Positions 1-9,597 are shown, numbered from the stretch's first letter. The stretch: 64,000 bases of DNA from Streptomyces sp. TSRI0281 (GCF_001905125.1 NZ_LWLE01000014.1:1-64000); one strand, 5' to 3'. Program-made: numbers and translations. Notes: a model not told the origin generated them from the sequence alone.

Positions 1-402
1 TTTTCGCTTTCCAGTTCTTCGCTTTCGCGTTTCCCTTTCCGGCGAGTCCGACTCTATCAGATCCTTTCGGGCCTGATTCCCAGTCAGCGGGGCTTGTCTT
101 CCCGGCTGTTGGGCCGTTCCGACGCTCAAACTCTAGCGGATTCTCCCGGCGGCTCATAATCGAGCCTCGAAATGAATTCCGGCATGCCGAAATTCTCCCC
201 GGTGGGAGATCGTGCTGAGTTTTGGTTGCCGCGTTCGCGGCGGGATCGGCTGTCACAGAACCGTTCCGGCCCCGTGACAACTCGAAGAACCTTACGGATC
301 GGGCGGGACTGTGTCAACCCCGCCGTGGGGCCGCCCGGAGCCCCTCTTCAGCGCCTCGCCGGAGACCCCTCGGAGCCCCTTCGGTGGCGGCCTCAGAAGG
401 GG
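1..402. other. Left-edge stretch without a supported gene
   Basis: No reading frame here has a convincing start with a ribosome site and Streptomyces-like codon bias. Short inverted repeats are present, for example GCCGC-GTTC-GCGGC near 229 and TGTCAC...GTGACA near 253-283. The segment is probably the 3' flank of a gene outside the window plus the region downstream of the MarR gene. Nothing else can be assigned. Confidence 0.4.
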
Positions 403-960
403 TCAGTCCAGGTCGGTGAGCCGGCCGCCCGCGTCCGGCTGGGCGTGCTCCACGCGGCGCAGCAGCCTGATCAGCATCTCGCCGAGGACTCCGCGCTCGT
501 CGCCGGAGAGGTCCTGGAGAAGGTCCTCCTCGAAGTCGCTCGCCATACGCATCGCCTCAAGCCACTTCGTACGACCCTCGTCGGTCAGTTCGACGATGAC
601 GCGGACGCGGTTGTTCTCGTCCCTGTCCCTCGTGACCAGGCCCTCGCCGGCCATGCGGTCGATCCGGTGGGTCATGGCCGCCGGGGTGAGGCCGAGGCGC
701 TTCGCGAGTTCACCGGGGCCCAGCCGGTAGGGGGTGCCGGCCAGGACGAGGGTTTTGAGGACCTCCCACTCGGCATTGCTGATGCCGAGGGCGGCGAGCT
801 GTCTCCCGTACGCGACGTTCATGCGCCGGTTGAGGCGGCCGAGGGCCGAGACGACCTGTTCGACCTGGAGGTCCAGGTCGCGGAATTCGCGCTGGTAGGC
901 GGCGATCTGCTCGTCGAGGCTCGGCTCGTGGAGGCCGGGCTGCTCGGTGGTGTCAGACAT
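403..960 (-). CDS. MarR-family transcriptional regulator
   Basis: The 185-residue protein has a MarR winged helix-turn-helix: helices around residues 60-105 (LGPGELAKRLGLTPAAMTHR, residues 80-99) and a charged wing at about 110-122, followed by a C-terminal dimerisation helix. The length is slightly above the family norm because of an acidic N-terminal helix. It is divergent from an MFS transporter gene, and the AT-rich gap between them carries two short palindromes. The usual arrangement is that such a MarR protein represses itself and the efflux gene until a small ligand binds. The ligand cannot be read from the sequence. Confidence 0.9.
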   Translation of the reverse strand: MSDTTEQPGLHEPSLDEQIAAYQREFRDLDLQVEQVVSALGRLNRRMNVAYGRQLAALGISNAEWEVLKTLVLAGTPYRLGPGELAKRLGLTPAAMTHRIDRMAGEGLVTRDRDENNRVRVIVELTDEGRTKWLEAMRMASDFEEDLLQDLSGDERGVLGEMLIRLLRRVEHAQPDAGGRLTDLD

Positions 961-1027
961 GGCGGGCAGTATGGCACGCCCTTCATCGCCATCGAAGTCC
1001 TTCTATCTGTATTGTTAAGGTTCTAAT

Positions 1028-1070
1028 TTTAGTGCTAAAGTCTTCGAGTCTGATTCCTTCAAGATCTTGA
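1028..1070. promoter_or_regulatory. Candidate MarR operators between the MarR and MFS genes
   Basis: Two palindromes sit in the unusually AT-rich divergent gap. TTTAGTGCTAAA lies at 1028-1039 (5-bp arms, 2-nt centre) and TCAAGATCTTGA at 1059-1070 (perfect 12-bp dyad). The second abuts the ribosome site of the MFS gene. MarR proteins typically bind dyads of the TTAG-CTAA type, so the first is the better operator candidate. Binding is inferred. Confidence 0.5.
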
Positions 1071-1075
1071 GGTAG

Positions 1076-2389
1076 GTGAGTGTGACCAGGGAGATGGGCG
1101 CAGCGCTGCGGCGAATCCAGGTGGGGAGCGCGCTGAGCGCGTTCGGCCTCGGGTTCACCGTCCCGTATCTGTACGTCTATGTGGCGCAGGTGCGGGATCT
1201 GGGTGCCGGTACGGCGGGGGTCGTACTGGCGGTCTTCGCCATGGCAGCGCTGGCCGTACTGCCGTTCACCGGTCGGGTCATCGACCGGCGCGGGCCGCTG
1301 CCCGTGCTGGTCGTCGCCTCCGGTGTGGCCTCCGTGGGGGCCGCGGCGCTGGGCTTTTCGAGCAGTGTGACGACCGCTGTCCTGTCGGCCGCGGTCCTCG
1401 GTGCGGGCACGGCGGTCATGCAGCCGGCCCTCGCCACCATGCTGGTGTGGTGCTCCAGCACCGCCACCCGTACACGGGCCTTCGCCACGCAGTTCTTCCT
1501 GCAGAACCTGGGGCTCGGCCTCGGCGGACTCGTCGGCGGGCAGATCGTCGACACGAGCAGGCCGGCGAGCTTCACGCTGCTGTTCCTGATCGAGGCCGTG
1601 ATGTTCATCGTGCTCGGCGTCGTCGCGGGAAGCGTGCGGATGCCCCGCGCTTCCCTCTCCGGCGCCAGGCCGAGCGACGGGGCCGCGGCGAAGGGCGGGC
1701 TGCGGGCGCTGCTCTCGCACCGGGCCATGGTGCAGCTGTGCGTGATGGGCTTCGTGCTGTTCTTCGCCTGCTACGGACAGTTCGAGTCCGGGCTGGCGGC
1801 GTACGGGACCGAGGCCGCCGGGATCCAGCCGTCGACGCTGGGGATCGCGCTGGCCGCCAACACCGCCGTCATCGTCGTGGCGCAGTTCGTCGTCCTGCGG
1901 CTCGTCGAGCGGCGGCGGCGCAGCCGGGTGATCGCGTGGGTCGGCCTCATCTGGGCGTTCGCCTGGATCGTGGCGGGATACGCGGGGCTCGGGCACGGGA
2001 GCCAGACCATGGCGACGGCCGCGTTCATCTCGACGTACGCCCTGTTCGGGCTGGGCGAGGCGATGCTGTCGCCGACCGTGGCTCCGCTGGTCGCCGATCT
2101 GGCGCCCGAGTCGATGGTCGGTCAGTACAACTCCGCGTTCGCCCTGTGCAAGCAGCTCGCGCTGGCGGTCGGTCCGGCCGTGGGCGGGCCGATGGGGGCG
2201 GCGCTGCACGGTCCGTACATCGTGACGTTCGTGCTGTTCTCCCTGGGTATCACCGTGCTGGCGCTGCGGCTGGGCCGTCGGCTCACCCCCCTCCAGGATC
2301 AGCCGTCGCTCGCGGCGGTGCCGTCGCGGGTGGTCGCCGTCTCCGTACCGGAGACCGAGCCCGCGGCGGCACGCGCCGCCGCTCACTGA
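1076..2389 (+). CDS. MFS transporter, drug-efflux-like
   Basis: This 437-residue major facilitator protein has about twelve hydrophobic segments in two halves, with a basic central loop around residues 190-215. The motif VIDRRGPLPVLVV after the second helix matches the MFS loop 2-3 signature (G-x-x-x-D-R-x-G-R-R class). It probably exports a small molecule across the cytoplasmic membrane, and its divergent MarR neighbour suggests substrate-responsive control. The GTG start at 1076 follows GAGG at 1069-1072; a second in-frame GTG at 1082 has better spacing and may be the true start. Its 3' end overlaps the convergent phosphatase gene by 7 nt. Confidence 0.88.
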   Translation: MSVTREMGAALRRIQVGSALSAFGLGFTVPYLYVYVAQVRDLGAGTAGVVLAVFAMAALAVLPFTGRVIDRRGPLPVLVVASGVASVGAAALGFSSSVTTAVLSAAVLGAGTAVMQPALATMLVWCSSTATRTRAFATQFFLQNLGLGLGGLVGGQIVDTSRPASFTLLFLIEAVMFIVLGVVAGSVRMPRASLSGARPSDGAAAKGGLRALLSHRAMVQLCVMGFVLFFACYGQFESGLAAYGTEAAGIQPSTLGIALAANTAVIVVAQFVVLRLVERRRRSRVIAWVGLIWAFAWIVAGYAGLGHGSQTMATAAFISTYALFGLGEAMLSPTVAPLVADLAPESMVGQYNSAFALCKQLALAVGPAVGGPMGAALHGPYIVTFVLFSLGITVLALRLGRRLTPLQDQPSLAAVPSRVVAVSVPETEPAAARAAAH

Positions 2390-4164
2390 GGCAGCGCGAA
2401 CTCGCACCAGACGGCCTTGCCGCCGCCCGGGGTGCGCCGGCTGCCCCATGACGAGGCGATCGTCGCGACGATCGAGATGCCGCGTCCCGCCTCGTCCGCC
2501 GGTTCGGCGCGGCGGCGGCGCGGCAGGTGGTCGTCACCGTCCGCCACTTCGATGATCAGGCGGCGGTCCGTGCGGCGCAGCCCCAGGCGCATCGGCGGGG
2601 TGCCGTGCTGGAGCGAATTCGCCACGAGCTCGCTCGCGGCGAGGACCCCCAGGTCGCACAGTTCGACCGGGAAGCGCCAGGACGTCAGGACGCCGGTGGC
2701 GAAGGCGCGGGCGCGCGGCGCCGCTTCTATGCCGCCGAGCAGATCGAGCGACGCGTTGTGGAACAGCTCCGCGTTCGACCCCGTGCGGGCGGGGTGCTGG
2801 ACCACCAGGACCGCCACGTCGTCGTCGTGTTCGGCGGTCACCCCGAGGGAACGGATCAGCCGGTCGCACACCACCTGCGGCGAGCCCTTGGCGCCGGACA
2901 GCGCACGTGCCAGGGAGGCCACTCCCTCGTCGATGTCCTCGCTGCGCCGTTCGACCAGGCCGTCCGTGTAGAGGACGGCGGTGGAGCCGGGCGGCAGCGG
3001 GATCGTGCCCGAGGTGTGCACCCAGCCACCGGTGCCCAGCGGCGGTCCGGTGGGGTCCGCGGCCCGGTGGACCGTGCCTTCCTCGTCGCGCACGAGGATC
3101 GGGAGGTGGCCCGCGGAGGAGTAGACGAGCAGGCCCTCGTTCGGGTCGTGGACCGCGTAGACGCAGGTCGCGATCTGGCTGGCGTCGATCTCGGCGGCGA
3201 GTCCGTCGAGGAGCTGGAGCACCTCGTGGGGCGGCAGGTCCAGCCGTGCGTACGCCCGCACGGCGGTGCGCAGCTGTCCCATGACGGCGGCGGCGCGGAC
3301 CCCCCGGCCCATCACGTCCCCGATCACCAGAGCGGTGCGGCCCGCGCCCAGGGTGATGACGTCGTACCAGTCGCCGCCGACGGCCGCGTCCGTGCCGCCG
3401 GGCTGATAGGTGGCGGCGATCCGCAGGTCATCGGGCTGCTCCAGCTCCTGCGGGAGCAGGGAGCGCTGGAGCGTGACGGCCGTTTCGCGGTGCCGGCGCT
3501 CGCTGGTGCGGAGCCGTTCGGCGGCTTCGGCGTGGTCGGTGACATCGGCGGCGTACACGAGGACGCCTCCCACACCCTTGCCCGCGCCCTTCCTGTCCTT
3601 CTCCTTGTCCCTGGGTTTCGCCTTCGCCCTCCCCTTCGCTGTGCCTTCTTCTTCGCTCGCGTCGTCCCTCGCGGCCACGGGGGTGCAGGTCACGGTGTAC
3701 GAGCCGCCGTCGGCGGTCTTGCGGGACTTGACCGTGCGGGGCGTGCCACTGCGGAAGACCTGGTCCATCAGCGGGAGGACGCTGAGCTCCGCGAGCTCCG
3801 GCATGGCCTCGGCGGCGGGGACGCCGGACGGGCGGGGGCCGAAGACGGCCTCGTAGGCGTCGTTGACGTAGGCGATGCGGTGGTCGGGGCCGTGGAGCAG
3901 GGCGACGGGCGCGGGAAGCGTGCCGAGGATCTCGCGGGCCGAAAGGTCGTCGAGGCCGGGGGCGACCGCCGGTGCCGGTTCCGGTGCGGGTGTGACCTCG
4001 GCGGGTGAAGGGGAGGGCGAGGTGGGCTCGCCGTCCGGTGGGGCGGGCGGGCTCTCCGGCCGGGCGTACTCGGCTCGCGCCGCGGGTACGGAACTGCGGT
4101 CGTCCCGCGCGGCGGCGCGACGCTGCGTTCCGGGAAGGCGGGCGCTCCAACGCGTGAAGTTCAC
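2383..4164 (-). CDS. PAS-SpoIIE phosphatase with C-terminal HATPase (anti-sigma-type kinase) domain
   Basis: The 593-residue protein has three parts. A PAS-like sensor lies at about 75-190 and is interrupted by a Lys-rich insert. A SpoIIE/PP2C phosphatase domain lies at about 250-460 (GGDWYDV metal-binding motif). A C-terminal GHKL ATPase resembling RsbW-type kinases has its N-box around residue 510 (ELVANSLQHG). Such fusions switch anti-anti-sigma partners by dephosphorylation and phosphorylation. The start is placed at GTG 4164 (protein begins VNFTRWSARLPG); the frame stays open to 4356, but that extra stretch is proline-rich and unlike a domain. No RsbV-like gene is adjacent. Confidence 0.88.
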   Translation of the reverse strand: MNFTRWSARLPGTQRRAAARDDRSSVPAARAEYARPESPPAPPDGEPTSPSPSPAEVTPAPEPAPAVAPGLDDLSAREILGTLPAPVALLHGPDHRIAYVNDAYEAVFGPRPSGVPAAEAMPELAELSVLPLMDQVFRSGTPRTVKSRKTADGGSYTVTCTPVAARDDASEEEGTAKGRAKAKPRDKEKDRKGAGKGVGGVLVYAADVTDHAEAAERLRTSERRHRETAVTLQRSLLPQELEQPDDLRIAATYQPGGTDAAVGGDWYDVITLGAGRTALVIGDVMGRGVRAAAVMGQLRTAVRAYARLDLPPHEVLQLLDGLAAEIDASQIATCVYAVHDPNEGLLVYSSAGHLPILVRDEEGTVHRAADPTGPPLGTGGWVHTSGTIPLPPGSTAVLYTDGLVERRSEDIDEGVASLARALSGAKGSPQVVCDRLIRSLGVTAEHDDDVAVLVVQHPARTGSNAELFHNASLDLLGGIEAAPRARAFATGVLTSWRFPVELCDLGVLAASELVANSLQHGTPPMRLGLRRTDRRLIIEVADGDDHLPRRRRAEPADEAGRGISIVATIASSWGSRRTPGGGKAVWCEFALPQ

Positions 4165-4392
4165 GGAATCTCTGGCCTCGTGTGTCGGTCTGGTCCGCTC
4201 GGGCGGGCTGCTTCTTCTGCCGGGTCGGGGCGCCGGGGGCCGGACCCCGGGAAGGCGCAGCCGGGCCTCGTCATGCTGCTGGTGCGTCGCGGCTGGGCAC
4301 TGTTGGTCACTGTCGGCCGGGTCACTCTGTGCAGGCGTGGGCCCACCTATGGTCACACGTCCAGTGTGACCGACCGTACTGACAGCCGCCGT

Positions 4393-5880
4393 TCAGCCGG
4401 ATGTCTTCGGCGGTCCGTCGCCTTGGGAAGGGTCGCTTCCGTGGGGCGGGGTGCTACCGGGTGCCTGACGGTTTCCGGGGGCCGGGTGGTTTCCGGGGCC
4501 CGGACGGTTTCCGGGGTCGCCCGCCGCGAGGGCGAACTCGGCGCGTGGGTGTTCCAGGGAGCCGAGGGAGACGATCTCCCTCTTGAAGAGTCCCGCCAGG
4601 GTCCATTCAGCAAGGACGCGTGCCTTCCGGTTGAACGTGGGGACTCGGCTGAGGTGGTACGTACGGTGCATCAGCCAGGCCGGGTAGCCCTTGAGCTGGC
4701 GACCGTAGACGTGGGCGACGCCCTTGTGCAGACCGAGCGAGGCGACCGATCCCGCGTACGCGTGCCGGTACTCCGTGAGCGGCCGGCCGTCGATGGACGC
4801 GAGGACGTTCTCGGCGAGGGTCTTCGCCTGGCGGACCGCGTGCTGGGCGTTGGGCGCGGTCTCCGTACCCGGTTCGGCCGCGGTCAGGTCGGGTACGGCG
4901 GCGGCGTCGCCCGCCGCCCAGGCGTGCTCGTTGCCCTCGATACCGAGCGTGGCGGTGCACCGGAGCCGGCCGCGCTCGGTGAGCGGCAGGTCGGTGGCGG
5001 CCAGGAGCGGTGCCGGTTTGACGCCCGCGGTCCACACGAGCGTGCGGGTCGGGAAGCGGGAGCCGTCGCTGAGGACGGCGACGCGGTCCACGCAGGTGTC
5101 CAGGCGGGTTTCCAGGCGTACGTCGATGTTCCGGCCGCGCAGCTCCCGGACGGCGTACGTGCCCATTGCCTCGCCGACCTCGGGAAGGATGCGTCCGGAC
5201 GCCTCGACCAGGATCCATTTGAGGTCCGTGGCCTTGATGTTGTGGTAGTACCGCGAGGTGTAGCGGGCCATGTCCTCCAGCTCGGCCAGCGCCTCGACGC
5301 CCGCGTAGCCGCCGCCGACGAAGACGAACGTCAGGGCGGCGTCGCGGATGGCGGGGTCGCGCGTGGCGGAGGCGATGTCCATCTGCTCGATGACGTGGTT
5401 GCGCAGGCCGATGGCTTCCTCGACGGTCTTGAAGCCGATGCCGAACTCCGCGAGCCCGGGGACCGGGAGGGTGCGCGATACGGAGCCGGGGGCGATGACG
5501 ATCTCGTCGTAACGGATCTCCACGGCACCGGTGCCCTCCTCGCCGGTGGCGAGGGTGGTGACGGTCGCAATCCGTTTGGCGTGGTCGATGCGCTGCGCCT
5601 CACCGATGACGATCTTGCACTGGCCGAGGACGCGGCGGAGCGGCACGACCACATGGCGCGGTGAGATCGAGCCCGCGGCCGCTTCGGGAAGAAACGGCTG
5701 GTAGGTCATGTACGGCTCGGGCGTGACGACAACGATCTCGGCGTCTCCGCTCTTGAGTCTCTGCTTCAGCTTCCGCTGGAGACGCAGCGCTGTGTACATC
5801 CCGACGTAGCCGCCGCCGACGACGAGAATGCGCACACTTGGCCGGGTGCCGGGGGTCGTCCCCCGGAAATCTGGAGCCAT
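4393..5880 (-). CDS. ndh: Type II NADH dehydrogenase / NAD(P)/FAD-dependent oxidoreductase
   Basis: The 495-residue flavoprotein has an N-terminal Rossmann FAD motif (VRILVVGGGYVGMYTALRLQ) and a second dinucleotide fold (LTFVFVGGGYAGVEALAELE), as in single-subunit NDH-2 enzymes. These oxidise NADH and pass electrons to menaquinone at the inner face of the membrane without pumping protons. A late AWAAGDAAAVPDL motif marks the FAD-binding C-terminal GD box. The C-terminus ends in a low-complexity Pro/Gly tail. The start at ATG 5880 follows GGGGTGG; upstream in-frame codons to 5973 lack support. Confidence 0.88.
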   Translation of the reverse strand: MAPDFRGTTPGTRPSVRILVVGGGYVGMYTALRLQRKLKQRLKSGDAEIVVVTPEPYMTYQPFLPEAAAGSISPRHVVVPLRRVLGQCKIVIGEAQRIDHAKRIATVTTLATGEEGTGAVEIRYDEIVIAPGSVSRTLPVPGLAEFGIGFKTVEEAIGLRNHVIEQMDIASATRDPAIRDAALTFVFVGGGYAGVEALAELEDMARYTSRYYHNIKATDLKWILVEASGRILPEVGEAMGTYAVRELRGRNIDVRLETRLDTCVDRVAVLSDGSRFPTRTLVWTAGVKPAPLLAATDLPLTERGRLRCTATLGIEGNEHAWAAGDAAAVPDLTAAEPGTETAPNAQHAVRQAKTLAENVLASIDGRPLTEYRHAYAGSVASLGLHKGVAHVYGRQLKGYPAWLMHRTYHLSRVPTFNRKARVLAEWTLAGLFKREIVSLGSLEHPRAEFALAAGDPGNRPGPGNHPAPGNRQAPGSTPPHGSDPSQGDGPPKTSG

Positions 5881-6224
5881 CACCACCCCATGACGCAACG
5901 GAGTCGGGGGTTTGTCCACAGCCCCGGCAAATTGTGTGACCGGAGGATCCTGACGGCCCATCGGGGACCACACACCGCGGAAAGGTGCAGTTGCGCAGGT
6001 CAGACCTTGCGGGAGGCACGAGGGGATGGGGTGGAATCGGGAACCAACCGGCCCTTGCTCCGATCGGGGGGCGCTCCGTGCGGAACTACCCCCTTCTGAA
6101 TTGACCCGGGCTCAACTATGTTCGTAACCCGTCGGGGTGTCGGGTTCGGACTAGGTTGTGATCCGCTCCCCGACCGACACGGCGGGGAAGTCTCCGGGGG
6201 GAGACGTCATAACCGGGGGAAGTT
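5881..6224. other. Divergent intergenic region upstream of ndh and a TetR gene
   Basis: This 344-nt gap has no supported gene. It should hold promoters for both flanking genes. TTGACC near 6107 and ACTAGGTT near 6151 resemble promoter elements for the rightward gene but are not well spaced as a pair. The rightward ribosome site GGGGGAAG precedes 6225. Confidence 0.35.
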
Positions 6225-7100
6225 ATGCACATTCAGGATTCGCATTGGCAGGCTGCTGTCTCGTCCTCGTCCGAGGGCAACGGGCGGCTGAGCTCGGTGG
6301 GGGCGGTCGGAACCATAGGTTCGGCGGCACCGCTCGGGGCGGTGGGACCGGTCGGATCGGCCGTGACCGTTCCGTCGGCCGGAGGCAACGGGGGCACGCC
6401 GCGTTCGGCGCCGCTCCGCGTGGACGCACAGCGCAACCTGGAACATGTCCTGCGAGCCGCACGTGAAGTGTTCGGCGAACTGGGGTACGGCGCTCCGATG
6501 GAAGACGTGGCACGCCGCGCCAGGGTCGGGGTCGGCACCGTCTACCGGCGGTTCCCGAGCAAGGACGTGCTGGTACGGCGGATAGCCGAGGAGGAGACCG
6601 CCCGGCTGACCGAGCAGGCGCGGACGGCCCTGGGGCAGGAGGACGAGCCCTGGTCCGCGCTCTCCCGCTTCCTGCGGACATCCGTGGCGTCGGGTGCGGG
6701 ACGGCTGCTGCCGCCGCAGGTGCTGCGGGTCGGGGCCGCCGCGGACGAGCCCGGCGCGGCGGTGGGTCCGGTCTCCGGCGACATCGGCGACGAGACGCGT
6801 GTTCCGCAGCAGCGGCAGAGCCTGGGCCAGCCCGATCTCCGGGTGGTCCCGCAGCGCTCCGCGGCCGTGGACGGTCTGGACGACGACGATTCGGGAGCGG
6901 CCGAGCTGTTGGAGATCGTGGGCCGACTGGTGAACCGTGCGCGGGAGTCGGGTGAGCTGCGCGGTGATGTGACGGTGGCCGACGTGCTCCTGGTCATCGC
7001 CACGGCCGCGCCTTCGCTGCCCGACGCCGCTCAGCAGGCAGCCGCTTCGACACGGCTGCTGGACATTCTGCTGGAGGGGCTGCGGTCCCGCCCCGCGTGA
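6225..7100 (+). CDS. TetR-family transcriptional regulator
   Basis: The 291-residue protein begins with a roughly 65-residue Gly/Ala/Val-rich, probably disordered extension. A canonical TetR helix-turn-helix follows at about 70-115 (MEDVARRARVGVGTVYRRFP, then SKDVLVRRI), and the C-terminus is an all-helical ligand domain. The protein is longer than typical TetR proteins (190-220) because of the extension. The ATG at 6225 has a strong GGGGGAAG ribosome site, so the extension is probably translated. The ligand and targets are unknown; the closest neighbour, ndh, is divergent and a plausible target. Confidence 0.85.
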   Translation: MHIQDSHWQAAVSSSSEGNGRLSSVGAVGTIGSAAPLGAVGPVGSAVTVPSAGGNGGTPRSAPLRVDAQRNLEHVLRAAREVFGELGYGAPMEDVARRARVGVGTVYRRFPSKDVLVRRIAEEETARLTEQARTALGQEDEPWSALSRFLRTSVASGAGRLLPPQVLRVGAAADEPGAAVGPVSGDIGDETRVPQQRQSLGQPDLRVVPQRSAAVDGLDDDDSGAAELLEIVGRLVNRARESGELRGDVTVADVLLVIATAAPSLPDAAQQAAASTRLLDILLEGLRSRPA

Positions 7101-7436
7101 CCGTGTCTGCGTGACCGTGTCCGCGTGACGGTTTCCTGCGTGACGGTTCCTGCGCGGTCGGTGTCTGTTCGGCCCGGTCGGTCGGCTTCGGTCGGCCGGG
7201 CACGGGCGGGACGGACCGTGCGGCGGCCCCGCTCCGGTGGACCGGCACCCGGTGGACCGGCACCCGGCGGCTGAAGATCGCCGAGAAGCATTCCCCGAAT
7301 GAGGGATGGCTAGTGCTCCCATTCGGAAAAACGCCCCGGATGAGTGGTTGGCAGGGCTGACCGTTCATGGCCATGGGGCCGTGTGGCACTCTTGCCCGGT
7401 GTTCGGGTCCGAAGGGTGCATACGGGGGCTTCCGCT
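7101..7436. other. Intergenic region with short direct repeats and a 7-bp inverted repeat
   Basis: There is no supported gene in 336 nt. Degenerate direct repeats of GCGTGACGGTTCC-like units fill 7100-7150, and GTGGACCGGCACCCG occurs twice around 7238-7267. CCGAATG (7295-7301) and CATTCGG (7320-7326) form an inverted repeat with an 18-nt spacer, upstream of the sigma-factor gene, where an operator or promoter element could lie. Confidence 0.35.
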
Positions 7437-9461
7437 GTGAGCGGTGACGGGCAACAGGAAGAACCGCTCGACGGGATCGCTGCCGCGAGCGGAGGCACGG
7501 GGACGGAGACCGGTGGGCTGCCCTCGGGGCAGGTGCCGAGTCAGGCCGGACGCGTACGGTCGGACGATGATGCCGAGGGCGGCACCGTGCTGCCCGGCCC
7601 GTGGCCCGCGCCGGTCGACAGCGCCCCGTCCGCCGACGGCCTGTCCTCCCCCGACTCCTCCGACTCCTCCTCCACCGGCCCGGCGGGCAGTGCCGGGATC
7701 GCCGTTCCGTCGCAGCGGGAGGGCCGCGGCGGTGCCGCCGACCTCGGGCTGTCCGACGTCCAGCTGATCCAGGGCATGCGGGCCGGTGACGACGGCGCGT
7801 ACGAGGAGCTGTTCCGGCGGCACTCGGGCGCGGTGCGCCGCTACGCCCGCAGCTGTTGCCGGGACGGGCACACCGCCGACGACCTGACGGCGGAGGTCTT
7901 CGCACGGACGCTGCAGGCGGTACGCGGTGGCAAGGGGCCGCAGGAAGCGGTTCGGGCCTACCTCATGACCGCTGTCCGCCATGTCGCCGCCGCCTGGACG
8001 AAGAGCGCGAAGCGGGAGCATCTGGTCGATGACTTCGCGGTGTTCGCCGCGCAGGCGTCGCGTACCTCCGAGCTGTCGGACGACGACACCCTCGACCTCG
8101 GCGCCGACGTGATGGCGATGCACGAGGCCGAACAGACGATGGCCATGCAGGCGTTCCGCAGTCTGCCGGAGCGCTGGCAGGCGGTGCTGTGGCACACCAC
8201 CGTGGAGGAGGAGTCGCCGAGCGAGATCGCCCCGCTGTTCGGTCTGACCGCCAACGCCACGGCCGTTCTGGCCAGCCGGGCCCGTGAGGGACTCAAGCAG
8301 GCGTATTTGCAGGCCCATGTGAGCCAAGCGCTCACGACGGGCGGCGACTGCGCCCAGTACGCCGACCGGCTCGGCGCCTATGCCCGGGGCGGTCTGCGGA
8401 TGCGGGCCGAGCGCGGGCTGCGCAAGCACCTGGACGAGTGCGCGCGGTGCCGGGTCGCGGTGGGCGAGCTGGACCATGTGAACGCCGGGATTCCGGCGCT
8501 GCTCCCGGTCGCGGTCATCGGGTGGTTCGCCGCCGGGTACTCGCTCAAGGCCGCGGGCATCGTCGCGGGCGGCGTGGCGGGAGCCGCGGGCGCCGGGGCC
8601 GCCGCCGCGGCGACCGGCGGAGGCGCGTCCGGAGGTGCGGCCGGTGGTGCCGCCGCGGAAGGGCTCGGGGCTCCGGTGAAGGCCGGGATCGCCGCGACGG
8701 TGGCCGTGGCGGCCGCCGCCGGACTGGTGTGGGCGCTGGTCGGCGACGACCGGCCGGAACCGAAGCCCGTCGCCAAGCCGCCCGCGGTGGCGCCCGCGGT
8801 GCCGGCTCCCGCACCGCCGCCGAAGCCGAAGCCTCCGGCGGCGCCCGCGCCGCCGGCACCGGCTCCGCCGCCCGAACCGAAGCCGAAGCCCACGCCCACA
8901 CCTACGCCCATACCTACGCCGAAAGCCACGCCCAAGCCCACACCGAAACCCACGCCCCCGGCGCCGAAGCCGCCCGCGCCGAAGCCCACGCCTCCGCCCA
9001 GCCCGAAGCCGCCGCCACCCGCCCCGACCGTCTACCAGGTCAGCGAACTCGGCTACACCCTGCTCGGGGACCACACCGAGCCCGAGGTGGTGTTCGGCGA
9101 CAGCAGCTGGCTCTGGCAGCGCTCCCAGGTGTCGATCGCGTCCACCTCGTACGCGCCCGGGGTGACGGTGCACGCCAATTCATCGGTCACCATCCAGCTG
9201 AACCGGGAGTGCACCCGCTACGAGGCGAAGGTCGGCATCGACGATCTGACGATGGGGCTCGGCTCCGTGCGTTTCTCCGTCTTCGACGGGGCCGGTGTCC
9301 GGCTCTGGCAGTCCCCGGTCATGGAGGGCGGCGAGCCCGCCGTTCCGGTGAGCGTGGGCATCGGCGGTCAGTCGTCGATCCGGCTGGTCGTGGAGGCGCA
9401 GTCGCCGCTCGGCGGCGTGGGACTGGCCAACTGGGCGGAGTCGAGGATCAGCTGCCGGTGA
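7437..9461 (+). CDS. Membrane-anchored ECF sigma factor with zinc finger and C-terminal NPCBM-like domain
   Basis: The 674-residue protein is a sensor-effector fusion. Sigma region 2 lies at about 110-195 (EELFRRHSGAVRRYARSC onwards) and region 4 at about 240-295 (LPERWQAVLWHTTVEEESPS). A zinc-finger anti-sigma segment (HLDECARC, about 330) follows, then Gly/Ala-rich hydrophobic stretches ending near 436. A Pro/Lys/Thr spacer covers about 440-525. The last 145 residues resemble the NPCBM carbohydrate-binding fold (SYAPGVTVHANS, YEAKVGIDD, ANWAESRISC). In such proteins the sigma part is cytoplasmic and the last domain is expected outside. The start at GTG 7437 has GGGGG upstream; an in-frame GTG at 7416 and ATG at 7344 are alternatives. 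Confidence 0.82.
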   Translation: MSGDGQQEEPLDGIAAASGGTGTETGGLPSGQVPSQAGRVRSDDDAEGGTVLPGPWPAPVDSAPSADGLSSPDSSDSSSTGPAGSAGIAVPSQREGRGGAADLGLSDVQLIQGMRAGDDGAYEELFRRHSGAVRRYARSCCRDGHTADDLTAEVFARTLQAVRGGKGPQEAVRAYLMTAVRHVAAAWTKSAKREHLVDDFAVFAAQASRTSELSDDDTLDLGADVMAMHEAEQTMAMQAFRSLPERWQAVLWHTTVEEESPSEIAPLFGLTANATAVLASRAREGLKQAYLQAHVSQALTTGGDCAQYADRLGAYARGGLRMRAERGLRKHLDECARCRVAVGELDHVNAGIPALLPVAVIGWFAAGYSLKAAGIVAGGVAGAAGAGAAAAATGGGASGGAAGGAAAEGLGAPVKAGIAATVAVAAAAGLVWALVGDDRPEPKPVAKPPAVAPAVPAPAPPPKPKPPAAPAPPAPAPPPEPKPKPTPTPTPIPTPKATPKPTPKPTPPAPKPPAPKPTPPPSPKPPPPAPTVYQVSELGYTLLGDHTEPEVVFGDSSWLWQRSQVSIASTSYAPGVTVHANSSVTIQLNRECTRYEAKVGIDDLTMGLGSVRFSVFDGAGVRLWQSPVMEGGEPAVPVSVGIGGQSSIRLVVEAQSPLGGVGLANWAESRISCR

Positions 9462-9597
9462 ACCGGCAGCGGTGACCGGACAGCGGCAGCCGGAAACGGT
9501 GACCGGGACGGGCCGGGCCGGGAACGGTGACCGAGCGGCGCCGAGCCGGAAGCGGTGAGCCGGAGCGTCGGCCGCCGGTGAACCGGGCCGCGGACGG

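Noticed and set aside
983..2449. 488-codon minus-strand frame under the MFS gene
   Set aside because: Arg/Asp/His low-complexity with no fold; the plus strand encodes a recognisable transporter.
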